From assembly GCA_032716605.1 (NCBI GenBank), contig CM064545.1, positions 14,173,903 to 14,237,902 of the forward strand: a stretch of DNA of 64,000 nt, in the 5' to 3' direction. The stretch's first letter is position 1, and each line of letters starts with the position of its first letter. Below, one piece after another: positions 22,355 through 34,700 of this stretch. The notes beneath the pieces were generated by a model. It did not search any database. It was not told the DNA's origin and saw nothing but the letters and a program-made list of their open reading frames with translations. A program made the translations under genes and the position numbers. This stretch comes from Paralithodes platypus (Eukaryota > Arthropoda > Malacostraca > Decapoda > Lithodidae).

Positions 22355-22650
22355 CTGGTCTACATTTAGCTTTATGGATATTTTCAAAGTCAAATGGCGG
22401 AGCTCTTATGATTAAGCTGTTCACGACAAATTAACCAAACAGTTTACGCCTTCCACTATTAAACAGTAGGAATTACATCGGAAACAATTTACCACGTAGA
22501 TTGTAGAGTCTGTCCAACACATAGCTTCAGTCAGTTTATTTTTAAAGTACTTCAATTACTCTTTTGAAGACAAACAACTGTCAATTTACACACTATACAA
22601 TCAATTCTCAGCCATTAAAGAATCGTTCTTTGATCCCACTGGCTTCCGAC
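22355..22650 (+). pseudogene. Duplicate N-terminal part of a DIRS-like recombinase
   Basis: About 300 bp parallel to 22700-22990 (for example CACGACAAATTAACCAAACA in both) but with frameshifts and stops. It is a decayed tandem duplicate of the recombinase start, or the remains of an adjacent second copy. Confidence 0.7.
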
Positions 22651-22688
22651 TTACCTCTCAACAAGTTCAAAGGAGTTTTTCTTACAAC

Positions 22689-23684
22689 TTGGTTTTAGTT
22701 ACAAAATATTTCAAAACCAAATGGCTAAATTCTTATGACCAAGCCGTTCACGACAAATTAACCAAACAATTTACACCTTCCACAATTAGACAGTATGAGT
22801 CACATTGGAAACAATTTACAACGTGGATTGTAGAATCCAACCAACAACGCGCGTCAGTAAGTTTAATTTTAAAGTACTTAAATTACCTTTTCGAAGACAA
22901 ACACCTATCAGTTAACACACTTTGCAATCACCTCTCAGCCATTAAAGAACCATTCTATGACCTTACTGGCCTTAGACTTCCACCTAAGTATGAAGGTTTT
23001 ATTACGGCTTGTTTAAAATTACGAGCTCCAGCGAGACAGATTCTACCTCAGTGGTTTCTGGGCAAGATGTTAAATCTATTAAGTACTAAACCTTACACGG
23101 TCAACCCTTCTTATGACAAGTTATTATCTAAATGTGTTTTCTTAATTTCGTTAGCAACAACACATAGAGTGTCCGAACTTGCGGCCATGGCTAGAGCTGC
23201 GAACTGCTTACAATTTAAAGATCTGAGTGCTGTTACCCTCACACCAACTCCTGATTTCATAGCCAAGAATGAAAGAGAAGATCATATGTTCTCACCTTTT
23301 GATATAATGGCCCTCAAACAAAAGAATAAACATCAGGCACTATGCTCAGTGTTGGCTTTGTATAAGTATGTACAACCAACTACACCCTTACACCCTCTCA
23401 TTTATGGATCTCTTCACATGGCAAATCAAGGTTATCTAAACGACAGCTTGCTTCAATTCTAGTGGACGTTATCAAAACAGCCGAACTGTCAACAGTAGCA
23501 AGGGCCCATGATGTGAGAAAGTGAGCCACGACAGTCAGATTTCTTAACAATTACTCTATCCAAGACATTAAGCAAACAAGAGTGGTCATCTCACCACACA
23601 TTTTTATCCAAATATCTTTCAGTTCATTTGAAGAGACCCACTGTGCCATGCATAGCCATGAGAATTAGGCATAAGCATAACTGA
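22689..23684 (+). pseudogene. DIRS-like tyrosine recombinase
   Basis: Would integrate a circular DIRS-type cDNA. The open part (22689-23462) has the SAM-like N-terminal core-binding region (TIRQYESHWKQFTTW, LCNHLSAIKEPFYDLTG) and the first catalytic Arg in TTHRVSELAAM. After a frameshift near 23430 the remainder shows the HxxR box ARAHDVRK, directly followed by a TGA where the 46.7 kb copy has Trp. After a further shift the likely catalytic Tyr lies in LSKYLSV, ending at 23682-23684. A relative lies at 42361-46753 but is clearly a different subfamily. Confidence 0.8.
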
Positions 23685-23863
23685 TCTCTGTTTATTGCAA
23701 TAATGACATGTTTTATGTTACAAGTACGTGTGAGGTTCACCGACAAAACAGAGGGGGGGGGGGGTTCCGAACTGGAGAACCTCACACAAGTGTTGTTCAA
23801 TGTTAATATTAGTAAGATTGATAATCTCTAAGGGTTAATTTCTAATACAGGATATTAGATTAA

Positions 23864-26800
23864 CCCCCCCTGGGGGTTAGGGAATAGAATATGCCCCACG
23901 TGCCTTCTGCGTGTCGTAAGAGGCGACTAAAGAGGTTGGGTCGGTGGGCTTGCGACCCCCACCTGGAAAAAATATCGAAGCAAGGAAAAACGAGCGAACA
24001 GCCTCGGATGCGGACGGAACCAACGTTGACGAACCACGACCGACTAAGGACATGCCTTCGGACATTCTGAGAATGGCTACGTGGAATGTTAGTGGCATGA
24101 ATGATGGCACAAAAGAGAGAGAGGTTCTGGAAGTGTTAGTGAATGCCAGGCTGGATGTATGTGGAATGACAGAGACCAAATGGAAAGGTTCAGATGTGAG
24201 AGAGTGGGAGTGTGGAATGGGTGTGTGTGCTGGAGTGAGTGAAGGAACAGCGAGAGAAGGTGCATGTTTGTTTGTAAGTAGCAAATGGAAGGAATGTGTA
24301 AGAGAGTATGGGTCTGTGGGTTCAAGGATTGTGTGGGTGAGAATGAAAGTAGGAATACAAACGTGGGTGATTGTATGCGTGTATGCCCCGACAGAGGATA
24401 TACTTGAAAGAAAGAAAGAGGAGTTCTGGATGAATGTGGAGGCGTGCCTGGAGAAGTTTGACAAGAACGAAAGAATATTTCTGATTGGGGATATGAATGG
24501 TAAGGTGGGTGATAGGAAAGTTGAGGGAGTGGTGGGAGGGTGGGGGGTACCATCAGAGGTGAATGGGAATGGTAGTGCACTTGTGGACATATGTGTGGGG
24601 AGGAGGCTGTGGATAGCCAACACCTTCTTCCGACACAGAATGATCCACAGGTACACGTGGAAACGGATGTTGACGATGAAGGATAAGACAGTGGTGGAAC
24701 GAAAGTCATTGATTGATTATGTATGTGTGGATGAACGAATGAAGAAATCTGTGATGGATGCTAGGGTGTATAGGGGTATTGGAGGGGGTCTGTCTGATCA
24801 TTATGTAGTGGTAGCTAAGGTTAGGATACAAAAGAAGTGGGTGAGGAGAGCGGGAGGGAGGCGAGAGGAGGGTGGAATGGTGAGGAGGGTGGAGAGGTTG
24901 CAGGAGGAGGAAATCAGGGAGGAGTACAGGAGAGCAGTGGAAAGACGACTAGGTGGGTTCGACCTGGAAGTTATGGAGGAAGTGGAGGAGATGAGCAAGG
25001 TGTTTAAGGATGAGATCTGTGCAGCATGTGAGGAGGTGTGTGGAGTGAGGAGAAGAGGGAGGGGAGTGAAAGGTACAGCATGGTGGACAGAAGAGGTACG
25101 AATAGCTGTGGAAGAAAAGAAGAAAGCATATAGAGAGTGGTTGGGTAGCAGAGGGAATGAAGATTCCGAGAGACAGAAACGAGCGAGGTACGTGGAGAGT
25201 AAGAGGGTGGTGAAGAGAGTAGTGAAGGAAAGTAAGAGAAGAGTAGATGAGGAATTTGGAAGGAATCTGAGTGTAAAATGGAGGGAGAGTAAGAAACTGT
25301 TCTGGAAAGAAGTCAAGAAAGTTAGGGAAGGTAGCAAGGGAAACAGTAAGGGTGTGAAAGATAAGAATGGGAGAATGCTAGCCGAGAAGCAAGAGAGAGT
25401 CGAAAGATGGAGGGAGTACTTCAGTGAGTTGCTAAATGAAAGAATGAAGAGCCAGCAAACATAGCTGGATATGGTATGGGAGGGAGAAGAAGAGAAGTAG
25501 TGGAGGAGGAGGTGGGGATCAGGAGGTCAGAAGTGTGGGAAGCCATGAAAAGAGTGAAGTTGGGGAAAGCACCAGGAACAGATGGAGTGTGTGGGGAAAT
25601 GTTGAGGTATGGTGGTGAGATAGTGATAGAATGGGTATGGAAAATGTGCAAACTAGCATGGGAGAAGGGGAGTGCACCCGATGACTGGAAGACTGGCATA
25701 ATAGTCCCCCTATATAAGGGCAAAGGGGAAAGAGGAGTGTGTGGTAACCACCGAGGAATATGTCTTCTAAGCGTAGTAGGGAAGGTATACAGTAGGGTAG
25801 TGATTGAGAGTGAGAGAGTGAGAGTGAGAACGGAGAAATGGATAGGCGACGAGCAGGGAGGTTTTAGGAAGGGAAGAGGATGTGTAGATCAGATTTTTAC
25901 CCTGAATTGTGTTGTGGAGAAGTATCTGGAGAAGAAACAAAAGGTGTATGTTGCCTTTATGGACTTGGAGAAGGCCTATGACAGAGTGGATAGAGAAAGT
26001 TTGTGGAAAGTACTTAGAATATACGGAGTAGAGGGCAAGTTGCTGAAAGCAGTGAAGAGCATGTATGAGGGTGCAAAGGCGGCAGTACGTGTGGAGAGTG
26101 AGCAGAGCGAGTTCTTTGACCTGAATGTTGGTTTGAAACAGGGGTGTGTGATGTCCCCGTGGTTGTTTACTGTATATATGGATGGAGTTATGAAAGAAAT
26201 ACTATCAAGAGCAGTGGATGTTGGTGTATCGCTGAAAAGGGAGGGAATTGAGTGGAAGCTACCTATACTGCTGTTTGCGGATGATACAGTTCTGATGAGT
26301 GATAATGAATGGGAGTTGCAGGGTCTGGTAAATGAGTTTGGAACAGTGTGCGAAAAACGGAATTTGAAGGTAAATACGGGGAAGAGCAAGGTTATGGTCT
26401 TCGAAAGGGGTGAAGTCACAGAGTGTGAGGTGAAGCTGAACGGTCAGGCTATGGAGATCGTCAACTCTTTTAAGTATCTGGGCAGTGTGTTGAGTAAAGA
26501 TGGGACTATGGATGAAGGGGTGCGGGAGAGGGTACAACAGGGGAAGAGGGTTGTAGGAACGCTAAAAGCAGTAACAAGAAATAGGGTGGTCAGTATGGAA
26601 GTGAAGAAGTCCTTGCATGACAGTGTGGTAATCCCGACACTGACTTACGGAAGCGAAGCATGGACGTTGGTTGAGAGACTCAGACCAAGAGTGAGAGCAG
26701 TGGAAATGAATTACTTAAGGAGTGCGTGCGGAGTTACATGGAGGGATAGACAGACTAATGAGGAAGTAAGGAGGTGTGGTGTGGAGGTAGATGTGCTGGA

Positions 26801-27083
26801 AAGTGTGAAAAGGAACAACTTGAGATGGTTCGGCCATATGGAACATATGGAAAGCGAGAGAATGACTAAGAGGGTGTATGAGAGCGAGGTGGAGGGACAG
26901 AGGGGGAGAGGTAGACCGAATATGAGGTGGAAGGATGGAGTGAGGAAGTACATGAACGAAGGTGGTGCTGGTTGGGGGGAGGGGCGTCGACTGACTGGGG
27001 ACAGAGGTGCATGGGGGCGGTTCGTTCGTGGCCACCCCTTCGGGGATCACGGCGTCAGGCAATAGATAGATAGATAGATAGAT
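23864..27083 (+). mobile_element. Full-length RTE-type LINE, copy A
   Basis: A 3.2 kb element starting CCCCCCCTGGGGGTTAGGG, with a short 5' UTR, one long ORF region, almost no 3' UTR and a (TAGA)n tail. A 7 bp target duplication AGATTAA lies at 23857-23863 and 27084-27090. Nearly identical to copy B at 37377 and copy C at 60992. Confidence 0.93.
23944..27065 (+). pseudogene. RTE ORF2: AP endonuclease and reverse transcriptase, one frameshift
   Basis: Nicks target DNA and primes reverse transcription there. The endonuclease starts MATWNVSGM at about residue 44, with TETKW, GDMNGKVG and SDHYVV following. RT motifs are GKAPGTDGVCGEM, GGFRKGRGCVDQ, FMDLEKAYDRVD, LKQGCVMSPWLF and FADDTVLM. The C-terminus contains NNLRWFGHMEHM and GRGRPNMRWKDGV. 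A one-base loss near 25441 splits it into 506 and 529 codons. A 6-base insertion near 25809 keeps the frame. Unlike copy B, the endonuclease start is intact here. The start may lie after the first ATG. Confidence 0.93.
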
Positions 27084-27420
27084 AGATTAATAAATACACA
27101 AAATTCTTTTTTTGGTGAGTTTAATAAGTATGAATAGATTTTCCTTTCTACAAATCATTCTAGTACTATATAGTATGTACAATTCTTATGTGTTACAATA
27201 TATAGTGGCTCTTTTATTAAGTTTTACTGCATCCTTATCATTATCTACCTTTCTATCGCTTCCTAAGGCTTACTTAGAAACCCTGCCTTTATACTTTACA
27301 CTTTTTCTTAATTCTAGTTATTTAATTACAACAGCGCAAGCCGTTAGTTTTGGTTCTCTTCAGTCTTTGACGTTGAGCATGAGATGTCCCAACCACCAAT
27401 CTTGGTATTCTTAGGCTCTC

Positions 27421-27522
27421 ACGTCATTGACGGAGAGAACCATTACTAAATTACGGGTTTGACAACCCGAAGGGAAGGAAGGAAAACTAACTATTTAGTA
27501 ATGGTTCCGTAGTCAATGACGT
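27421..27522. mobile_element. Foldback MITE (family F1)
   Basis: Ends ACGTCATTGAC and GTCAATGACGT, extended inward by AACCATTACTAAAT against its complement, leaving a ~35 bp loop. The right arm's complement occurs alone at 27860-27890 (ACGTCATTGACTACGGAACC). Related by sequence to the GTCAATGAT family at 47793 and 50731. Confidence 0.7.
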
Positions 27523-27859
27523 AAAGCGGCCCTCCCTCCTCCCTCTTCCCATGCACATGCACAACTTTGTACTATGAAGAACGTATAAACCCAGCGTGAC
27601 CAGCTGGGGGACGCGTGCAAGGGAAGGACTGTATAACGGCGCGCTAGTTGATTTAGTAAGACAACATTCATAGTTTCTAATCTTTACTCATAAAAAATTT
27701 CTTTCTTTTTCTAATGGTTACCTCTTTTAATGACGTTCCCTAGGAACTAAGTAAAGGGTTTCACCCTAGGATGTACTTTTTATATATTTGGGTCGCGTTA
27801 TGCTTTCTCCGGGACCCTCACGGGGGTCTCCGGGGAGCCCTTATATATATAAGGCTCTC

Positions 27860-27890
27860 ACGTCATTGACTACGGAACCATTACTAAATA
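27860..27890. repeat. Solo arm of foldback MITE F1
   Basis: One ~31 bp arm identical to the inverted right arm of 27421-27522; no partner arm is found nearby. Confidence 0.6.
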
Positions 27891-28298
27891 GGGTAAGATC
27901 CTATGTAACGGGAGTCACCGTATTTTGTTTGCCCATTAACTAAGGATCCTTATTTATATCCTCATATCTCTTAGTTATTTTCTTCACTTAGCTCAACAAT
28001 ACTAACCCTGATAGCTGGGGAGGGTATGAAATATATCAGGGAAAGAGAGGGGTTGAAACACGGCGATTAACTAGAATATAGCCATCTTGAATCTTGATTA
28101 ACCAAGCCAAGACGTGTATCCTTGCTTGTGATTGGTTGTTGACTATCGTGACGTCATCAGCCAAGGCGGGCCTCAGCGATGACGTCATTCCAGCCCTCGG
28201 CCAACATGTCGTCATTACACCCGCTTATTTTAACACCCGCTTAATCTTACACCCGGTTAATTTTACATCAGCGGTGTACCTGTTTCACACAACGTGTA

Positions 28299-29520
28299 TT
28301 TTTTTTTTTTTTTTTTTTCTATGTGATTGAGGGAGGCAAAAGGCATAACTGCCTATAGCGAGTGCCTCCCCCATAGTTGAAAGAGTGACAGGGCCAAAAT
28401 CAAGGGACGTTCGAGCCAAAATGCCTGGACACACAGAGTTTGAAGCAATTTAAGTCATAGGAAGAGGGAAAGACTGATTCTGGGAGAGAGTTCCAGAGCT
28501 CAGCTGTTGAGTAGAAGAAAGTTTGAGAGTAACATTTCACTCTTGGGTTGGAGAGTTGCACAGAGTAGGGGTGGGATTGAGTTGCAAGACGGGTACCACG
28601 TGCCCTACGTAAAGGAGGTGGTATGCACTGGGATAGCTCTGAGGAACACTGATTATTATAGTAGCGATAGAATAGCGAGAGAGATGCAACATTGCGGCGG
28701 AGAGAGAGAGATTGCAGAGAGTTGGTGAGTGGACGGGAGTTAATGATACGAAAGGCCTTCCTTTCAACTTTGTCTAGGAGAGCGGTGTGAGAGGAACCTC
28801 CCCACACATGTGAACAATACTCAATACAAAGGCGCACTATGCCCCTGTACAGAGCAAGAAGCTGTGCAGGGGAAAAGAACCCCCTAAGGCGGTTGAGCAC
28901 ACCCAGCTTCTGGGAGGCTGCCTTAGCAAGACTGGTAATATGGTCCTTCCAAATGAGAGCAGAAGAAAAAGAGACACCAAGAATATTGAGAGAAGATGAA
29001 GGGTTGATTTTTGTATTGTTGAAGAATAAGGGATAGTCCGCTGGGAGATCCTGACGGGTAGATAGATGGAGAAATTGGGTTTTGGAAGCATTAAAGTTAA
29101 CAAGGTTTTCTCTGCCCCAATTGGAAATAGTATTTAGATCAGAATTTAAGAGTTCTATGGCTTCATTACGTTTGTCGTTGAGGGATTGCTGGCTGGGGCG
29201 TTCTGAAAAACTAATGGAGTAGTGTAAGGTTGAGTCGTCTGCGTATGAATGGATGGGAATTAAGGTACAGTTAAGGAGATAATTTATAAAAATTAGAAAG
29301 AGAATAGGAGATAGGACAGAGCCCTGAGGAACACCAGAGTTTATAGGGTGAGGAAGTGAACAATGGCCGTCCACAACCGCGGCTATGGAACGGCCGGAAA
29401 GGAAATTAGAGACAAAGGCACAGATGGAGGGATAGAAACCGAAGGAGGGTAGTTTAGAAATTAAAGATTTATGCCAGACTCTATCGAAGGCTTTCGATAT
29501 GACTAGTGCAATAGAAAAAG
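28299..29520 (-). pseudogene. Jockey-like LINE (family L-E), 5'-truncated
   Basis: Reverse-strand RT half of a LINE. The frame runs unbroken from about 29517 to 28400: VISKAFDRVWHKSL, SGVPQGSVLSPILFLIFIN, SYADDSTLHY (active site), LNILGVSFSS and a C-terminus ending LCVSRHFGSNVP. A 3' UTR of about 80 bp follows, then a 20-base A tail (T run at 28299-28318 on the plus strand). The polymerase first motifs and endonuclease are missing through 5' truncation. The coding part present has no stop, so it is fairly young. No target duplication is obvious. The clade is inferred from motif style. Confidence 0.85.
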
Positions 29521-29983
29521 TCTTATAATGTCATTAGTGCACTGTGTAATTTGCGTCTTGATATTCAGTGTTTCTATTTATCATACTAATTAGTATTCAC
29601 CACCCCCCCCCGTATTTGGCTTGTGAACGGTAAGGTTAATCTGCGAGAGCGGTATCGTCCCAAGATGAACTGATATACAGGTATTGGTAATTATAGGGAA
29701 TAGGCTCGCACCCTTATTTTTCATGTTTTTTTTCCTCCAGATTTTGAGAAATGAGTGTATTCATGGTCTTAGTTATAATGCCAATGTTGGATACACGATG
29801 GGTTGAGGGGGGGGGCTGTGCCCCCTTCACCCCCCCCCCCCCCCATGAATTATTGAAATCGTCATCTATGTTGCCAGCAGGGGGTAAATATTGATTATAC
29901 TGCATAAACAAGGCGTTTGTAAACAGTGAGGATGTCCGAAAGAGCTCTGAGATTGATTAGAATGGGCGTTTTTTCGGTCAATA
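29521..29983. other. Unassigned spacer with G/C homopolymers
   Basis: C runs near 29602-29610 and 29829-29843, and a G run near 29807-29816. No gene recognised. Confidence 0.5.
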
Positions 29984-29987
29984 TTAA

Positions 29988-30222
29988 CCCCTCAGACCCA
30001 GTTGGGCTCTGAGGCATCCATAAAAAACACCCCCGCGGAACCCGGAAGGGCTCTGAGGCTCCGGCAGCTTGAAAGCCTGTAAGCTTGTTTTGAAAGCCGT
30101 CCGTCCGACGCATGTAAACAACAGCCGGTTGGACCGACGCCGCGCATCTCCGACCACAAGAAGGAGAGGCGTCCTTGTTCGTGTGTGCCTGTATGTTATT
30201 GTTAAGTAGTGAAAAGTAATGA
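29988..30222 (-). mobile_element. piggyBac-type TTAA MITE (P1), half copy
   Basis: Begins next to TTAA at 29984-29987 with CCCCTCAGACCCAGTTGGG and matches 48177-48410, including GCATGTAAACAACAGCCGG. The other half is missing. Confidence 0.8.
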
Positions 30223-30716
30223 GTAAAAGCGTGATGACAGGAACATAGTCGGTACCTCCAAATGTTTGTTTTTTTCTTCCGGCGATCTTTCTGTGTATTG
30301 ATGCCGGATACTCGCCTTGCAGGCGAGAAAGGAATTAACCAAATAACCCGGCGTGGTGTGCGGTACCACTAAACTTCCGGCGGAAATGCAGATTCCTAAG
30401 AGAAGTATCTCGGCCCAGCCGAGTGAACTCGCCCAGTCCGATAGCCTCACGCGGCATGATTGACTTATAACGCCCGGCGGACCGTCCAGTGAGAAAATTG
30501 ACTATCCCTCAAGTCCTAATAGATGATACGATAGTTAATTGACAAGGTTCATATGGGCCGGTGACACTTTGTCACAGTTAAGCAGTTCAAAAGACGAAAG
30601 AAACGTTCAAGGTTTTTTCGCATACAAGTACTGTACAGCGGAAGGTTAGAGTAGCAGTTGGTCTACAGCTAATTTTCCGGCGTATTTGTGGGTGTTATGG
30701 TGTGTGTACCTCTCGG
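30223..30716. other. Unassigned, probably upstream flank or leader of the DIRS-like element
   Basis: Non-coding, with several CCGG/CGGCGG motifs. No direct evidence of element ends. Confidence 0.35.
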
Positions 30717-31470
30717 TTTATCCTTATGAGCATTGATTCCTGGAAATTTTCTATTTCCAGATCACAGCACATCAGTAGCAGCACAGGTCGGCAGGGGAAG
30801 GGGCCGATCCCGGTGGGGGGGGGGGAGGGTTAGCTCCATCATGCCTCTAGTCAATCTCTGTGCTACACCTACTTGCTCTCTTATCCCAGTTTTTGCACAT
30901 AAACTCTGCGTAAAATGTGTAGAGTGTCTCGATAGATCACGGGGTACTGTATTTGGGTTTCTAAGCGGTGTTCCATTTGTTCTGAACTACGTTCCGCATT
31001 ATTTGGTAAAAAAGATCATTCGTGTCTAGTAGCACTTAAAGAAATTAAGAACATTTTCAATGCCTATGCAAAAGACATTGCCCATAAGGCTTTACATTGC
31101 GACGATGAAGCTCTCTGGGAACACTTGTAATTAAGTCACCTGTTCTAAAATTAACACCGGCTAAGTCTATTTCTAAATCTAAAGCTAAACCTAAAATTCT
31201 ATCAAAAGAGTTAGTGAGTAGCGGGGATAGTTGTGACTCAAGTAAGGCAACTCCCCCCCCCGGGCCGCCATAAGAGGGGACGTTCTCCTTCGCCGAGCGA
31301 CCACTCTAGGTACAGGTCAAGTTCTCTCCTCAGGCAGTCCAGGCAGTCCTCGGTGGAGTCTTCTAGGTCCCACAAGAGACGCAAGGATGACGCGGCGGCA
31401 GCTAGCCACAAATCAGAAAAGGGTCATAAAAGTTCCCGAACGGAGGAGACGCAGTCACGGCACCGGCTAA

Positions 31471-31507
31471 CTTACAGTTTCTTACAGTTTCTTACAGTAG
31501 ATCTAAC
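31471..31507 (-). repeat. Tiny insertion: probable LINE tail remnant
   Basis: Three spaced copies of CTTACAGTTT/CTTACAGTAG followed by ATCTAAC, with CTAAC on both sides. The last 25 bases match the 3' end of LINE L-D at 44260-44284, so this may be an extremely 5'-truncated insertion of that family. Confidence 0.45.
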
Positions 31508-33023
31508 GTCGGAGTCATGGCCACTCCCCTCTGCCTCTACCTCCACATTGTCTAACGTCCAATCTGGCAGCTCGGAGGTAGGGACGGAGGGGACTGAGTC
31601 AACTCCCAGGGAGGAATCTAGGGAGTCTTTAGGTGTACCTCAGGAGGTACAATTTGCTATCCCAAAATTGAACTAAAACTTGCCAGTGAGTAGGCCTCCT
31701 ATAGTTTCACAAAGAGTGTTAGCAGAACAATACCGTGGCTATACGACCTGCAGAGACCACGACTATGACAGTTCCCATGTGAGTCAAGTGATACCAGATT
31801 CCCAACCTCTTGATCAGGGACACAGTGTATGGAGACAGTCTGAACCCTCAAATGTGGAACCCAGTGTTCGTTTTCAGGATGTTAGGGACAGTGATATTAT
31901 TGAGACCATCCCTTCATCGGTCCCGGACTTAGTATGGCCTGTGAATGGTCAAGGGTCTGAACTGCGGCAACAACCGCCGGAACTTTTAGAAGTGCAGGAT
32001 GAGCCGGAGGACATTGAACTGTCCTCAGCACAACCCAAACATACTGAGGAAGGGTCTGAAGTGGGGTCAGAATCTTCAAAGGGATCTCATAGTAAATGTA
32101 TAACAACTGATGATCTCGATTATATTTTACACAAGGTTATGTGCCAATACAATGTTCCAAAATCTCAAGGTACTCCCACAGTTACGCCGGGAGCTCCACC
32201 GATAGGGTCAATTGTGCGGCCTCTAGAGCCAACCAGAGTTTTGCCACCTAATATGTCACTTCCCCCTATTAACGTCATCCCGGCGAACACTACGGCGAGT
32301 GGCACGGCAGTGCCCGCCTCATTAACAACCACCAATGTTCGTGTTATAACGGACATTACTCCTGCTCCTCTTGATAAACTTCCCCATAGAAAAGGCCCTA
32401 TACCTCTTTTGTATGGTCCCGACTGCTCGTGGATTCAAGTCATAGCAAAAAACCCGAGCATTGCACAGACAACCATATCGGGGGAGATCCCAGTTCCTAG
32501 TGAGTGGGTAATAGAGATGAGTAAGAGTAAGAAGCTGAGGGCCAAAGATGCACAAGGTCATTTATTGGATGTAACTATCAAAGCTATTCCTAATGTTTAT
32601 TCACCTGAATTTTTGGTGTATTCTGCTACTCCGGCATTACCTCCTGCCTCCTCTGCACGACTCTTTGCTGATTGGACGAAGTCCGACGGCGTGAACAATA
32701 TTAAATCGCTCAATACGCTAACGTCGGAGTTGGATACAACTCCGGTTCTAGATCAGTCACACAATCCAGTTCTGCAGGTGGGGCAGGTAGGTCTAGGCCC
32801 GTGGGTGGACTGGGAGGCTGAGGCGCAACAGTTTGCAGCTACTATCACGTCAAAATCCTCCCACCAAATACCTCAGGATAACCACATTTGGTTCTCAATG
32901 CCTATCAAGGAAGCCGGAGGGGTGTCCCCTGCTCTTTTTGAATTCCTGTCGGCTCCAAAACTGTCTCTCTATGACTTGCAGGAACCTTTTTCTACCCTCC
33001 CTCCGGCACACTTAGACAGAGAT

Positions 33024-33404
33024 TTCTATCTATCTATCTATCTATTGCCTGACGCCGTGATCCCCGAAGGGGTGGCCACGAACGAACCGCCCCATGCACC
33101 TCTGTCCCCAGTCAGTCGATGCCCCTCCTCCCAACCAGCACCGCCTTCGTTCATATACTTCCTCACTCCATCCTTCCACCTCTCCTTCGGTCTACATCTC
33201 CCTCTCTGTCCTTCCACCTCGCTCTCGTACACCCTCTTAGTCATTCTCTCGCTTCCCATACGTTCCATATGGCCGAACCATCTCAAGTTATTCCTTTACA
33301 CACTTTCCAGCACATCTACCTCCACACCACACCTCCTTCTTACTTCCTCATTCGTCTGTCTATCCCTCCATGTAACTCCGCACGCACTTCTCAAGCAACT
33401 AATT
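33024..33404 (-). pseudogene. RTE-type LINE 3' fragment inside DIRS gag
   Basis: Reverse-strand copy of the last ~380 bp of the RTE family, with the (TATC)n tail at 33028-33045. It shifts the gag frame. The target duplication is short and unclear. Confidence 0.85.
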
Positions 33405-34217
33405 TGAGAAATAAAGCGTTTAGACTATTTTCACAATTTATTTTGAGCCGCCAAATAGCCCAGTCCCTCACAAGGACCATAGCCACTATTTCTTACCAGA
33501 ATGTAAGGAAGGCCATCGAACTATCCCGGCGGCTTCCTTTACAGAATTCCATCCAGTCCTTGGGTGACATCCGAATAGCCTTGTTGGAAGCTGTTCGTGC
33601 ACGTCAGGACTTAAGAGTGTATATGGTAAAGAAGTTACCGGACGACATTGGTCGCCGGGTAACCCTTTCTCCTGTGTTAACTGCCTCTTTGCTAAACCTT
33701 GAGACTTGGAAGGCAGTGTATAATATGGTTGACAGCTTGCAGCCGAGTACTTCCCAGGCTAGGAAGGAGAACTTTAAGAAACCGTACTCTAAACCTAAAG
33801 GCGGAGGTAAGTCACAACCTACTGGTGCTAAGCAGCCCTTTCAGGGCCCCATGTCTCCCCCAGCACAGGGAGGTACTCAGCACAAACCTAAACAGGGAAA
33901 ACATTCAGGCAAGTGGCACAATAAGAATAAGTCACAACACAAGTCAGGTCAGGGAGCGACACCAGCCAAAACCAGTCAACCGTCTACCCCTACCCCACCA
34001 CCAGCCAAAAACTAGCTATTCAAACTCTCTCTCTCCCGGGATCCGAGGTTAGTTCCGCCGGACAGGACCAGTCAAGTAACTGGGTCATTCCGGGCATGTC
34101 ACATGGCCTGGCCCCGGCGAACTTGGGCACAGACAGTGGTACGCAAGGGTATCACCTGGCGGTGGCCCCGGCGACCTCGTTTACGTCAGACTCGAAAAGT
34201 CAATCATGTTTCTTTAG

Positions 34218-34696
34218 CCCTTCTGGCCCGGGGGCGCTATCCTAAGGACGTTGTTGAGACCCGGGCGATCTGGCCGAAATACGTCTACGCCTAGGCTACC
34301 ATATCTTTGTTATTTTAACTGCTACAAAATTCCCACGCATGACTAAACGTACTGTGGTTTCCAATCTGTAGACTGGCGTTGAGTAGAGCTCTCTAAGTCA
34401 ACTGGTTCAGTTGTGATGACGATTTCCGTGGAACGCATTTTGCCGCAATTTTAGCAATGTGACACACTTTTCAAGACTGAATCTGTCTTTGCAGACCACA
34501 CAACAACATAGCTCCGACGTCTGCTTGCTGCCAGAGGTGTGTGCGTCGCCTCCGACAGGCTTTGTTTACATACGTCGGACGCGCGGCTTTCAAAACAAGC
34601 TGAATAGGCTTTCAAGCTTACGGACTATATAAGGACACCCGGGTTCCTGCCCATCTGCCGCGGTGTCCTTTTAAAATGACAACCGGGCGGGAAGGG
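34218..34696 (+). mobile_element. piggyBac-type MITE (P1) flanked by TTAG
   Basis: Ends CCCTTCTGGCCCGGG and CCGGGCGGGAAGGG. The duplicated tetramer is TTAG (34214-34217 and 34697-34700) instead of TTAA. Interior family motifs (GGCCGAAATACGTC, CTCTAAGTCAACTGG) identify it. Without it, the DIRS frame is continuous. Confidence 0.8.
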
Positions 34697-34700
34697 TTAG

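Larger units (their letters stand above)
27091..28298. other. Non-coding spacer with small foldback MITEs
   Basis: A hydrophobic 100-codon open stretch at 27112-27414 is low complexity and probably chance. The region contains the foldback MITE 27421-27522 and a half copy at 27860-27890. Between them are GGGACCCTCACGGGGGTCTC and ATATATAT runs with hairpin potential. Confidence 0.5.
30841..34015 (+). pseudogene. DIRS-like gag, interrupted
   Basis: Putative nucleic-acid-binding structural protein. The N-terminus (30841) carries a Cys/His cluster, CATPTC...HKLCVKC. A stop at 31027 follows, then decayed frames, a basic Ser/Arg-rich stretch (KRGRSPSPSDHSRYRSSS, 31233-31676) and a long open part from 31680 with acidic and proline-rich segments. 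At 33024-33404 an antisense RTE piece is inserted; after it the gag continues in another frame (RNKAFRLFSQFILSRQ) to a Lys/Gly/Gln-rich basic tail ending at 34015. The protein that now appears to run through the RTE piece is an artefact of insertion. Confidence 0.75.

Noticed and set aside
27112..27414. A hydrophobic 100-codon ORF that could pass for a membrane protein
   Set aside because: AT-rich, low complexity, no motif and no relatives in the window.
31680..33407. The 575-codon frame as one complete protein
   Set aside because: Its last ~125 codons are antisense RTE inserted in the DIRS gag.
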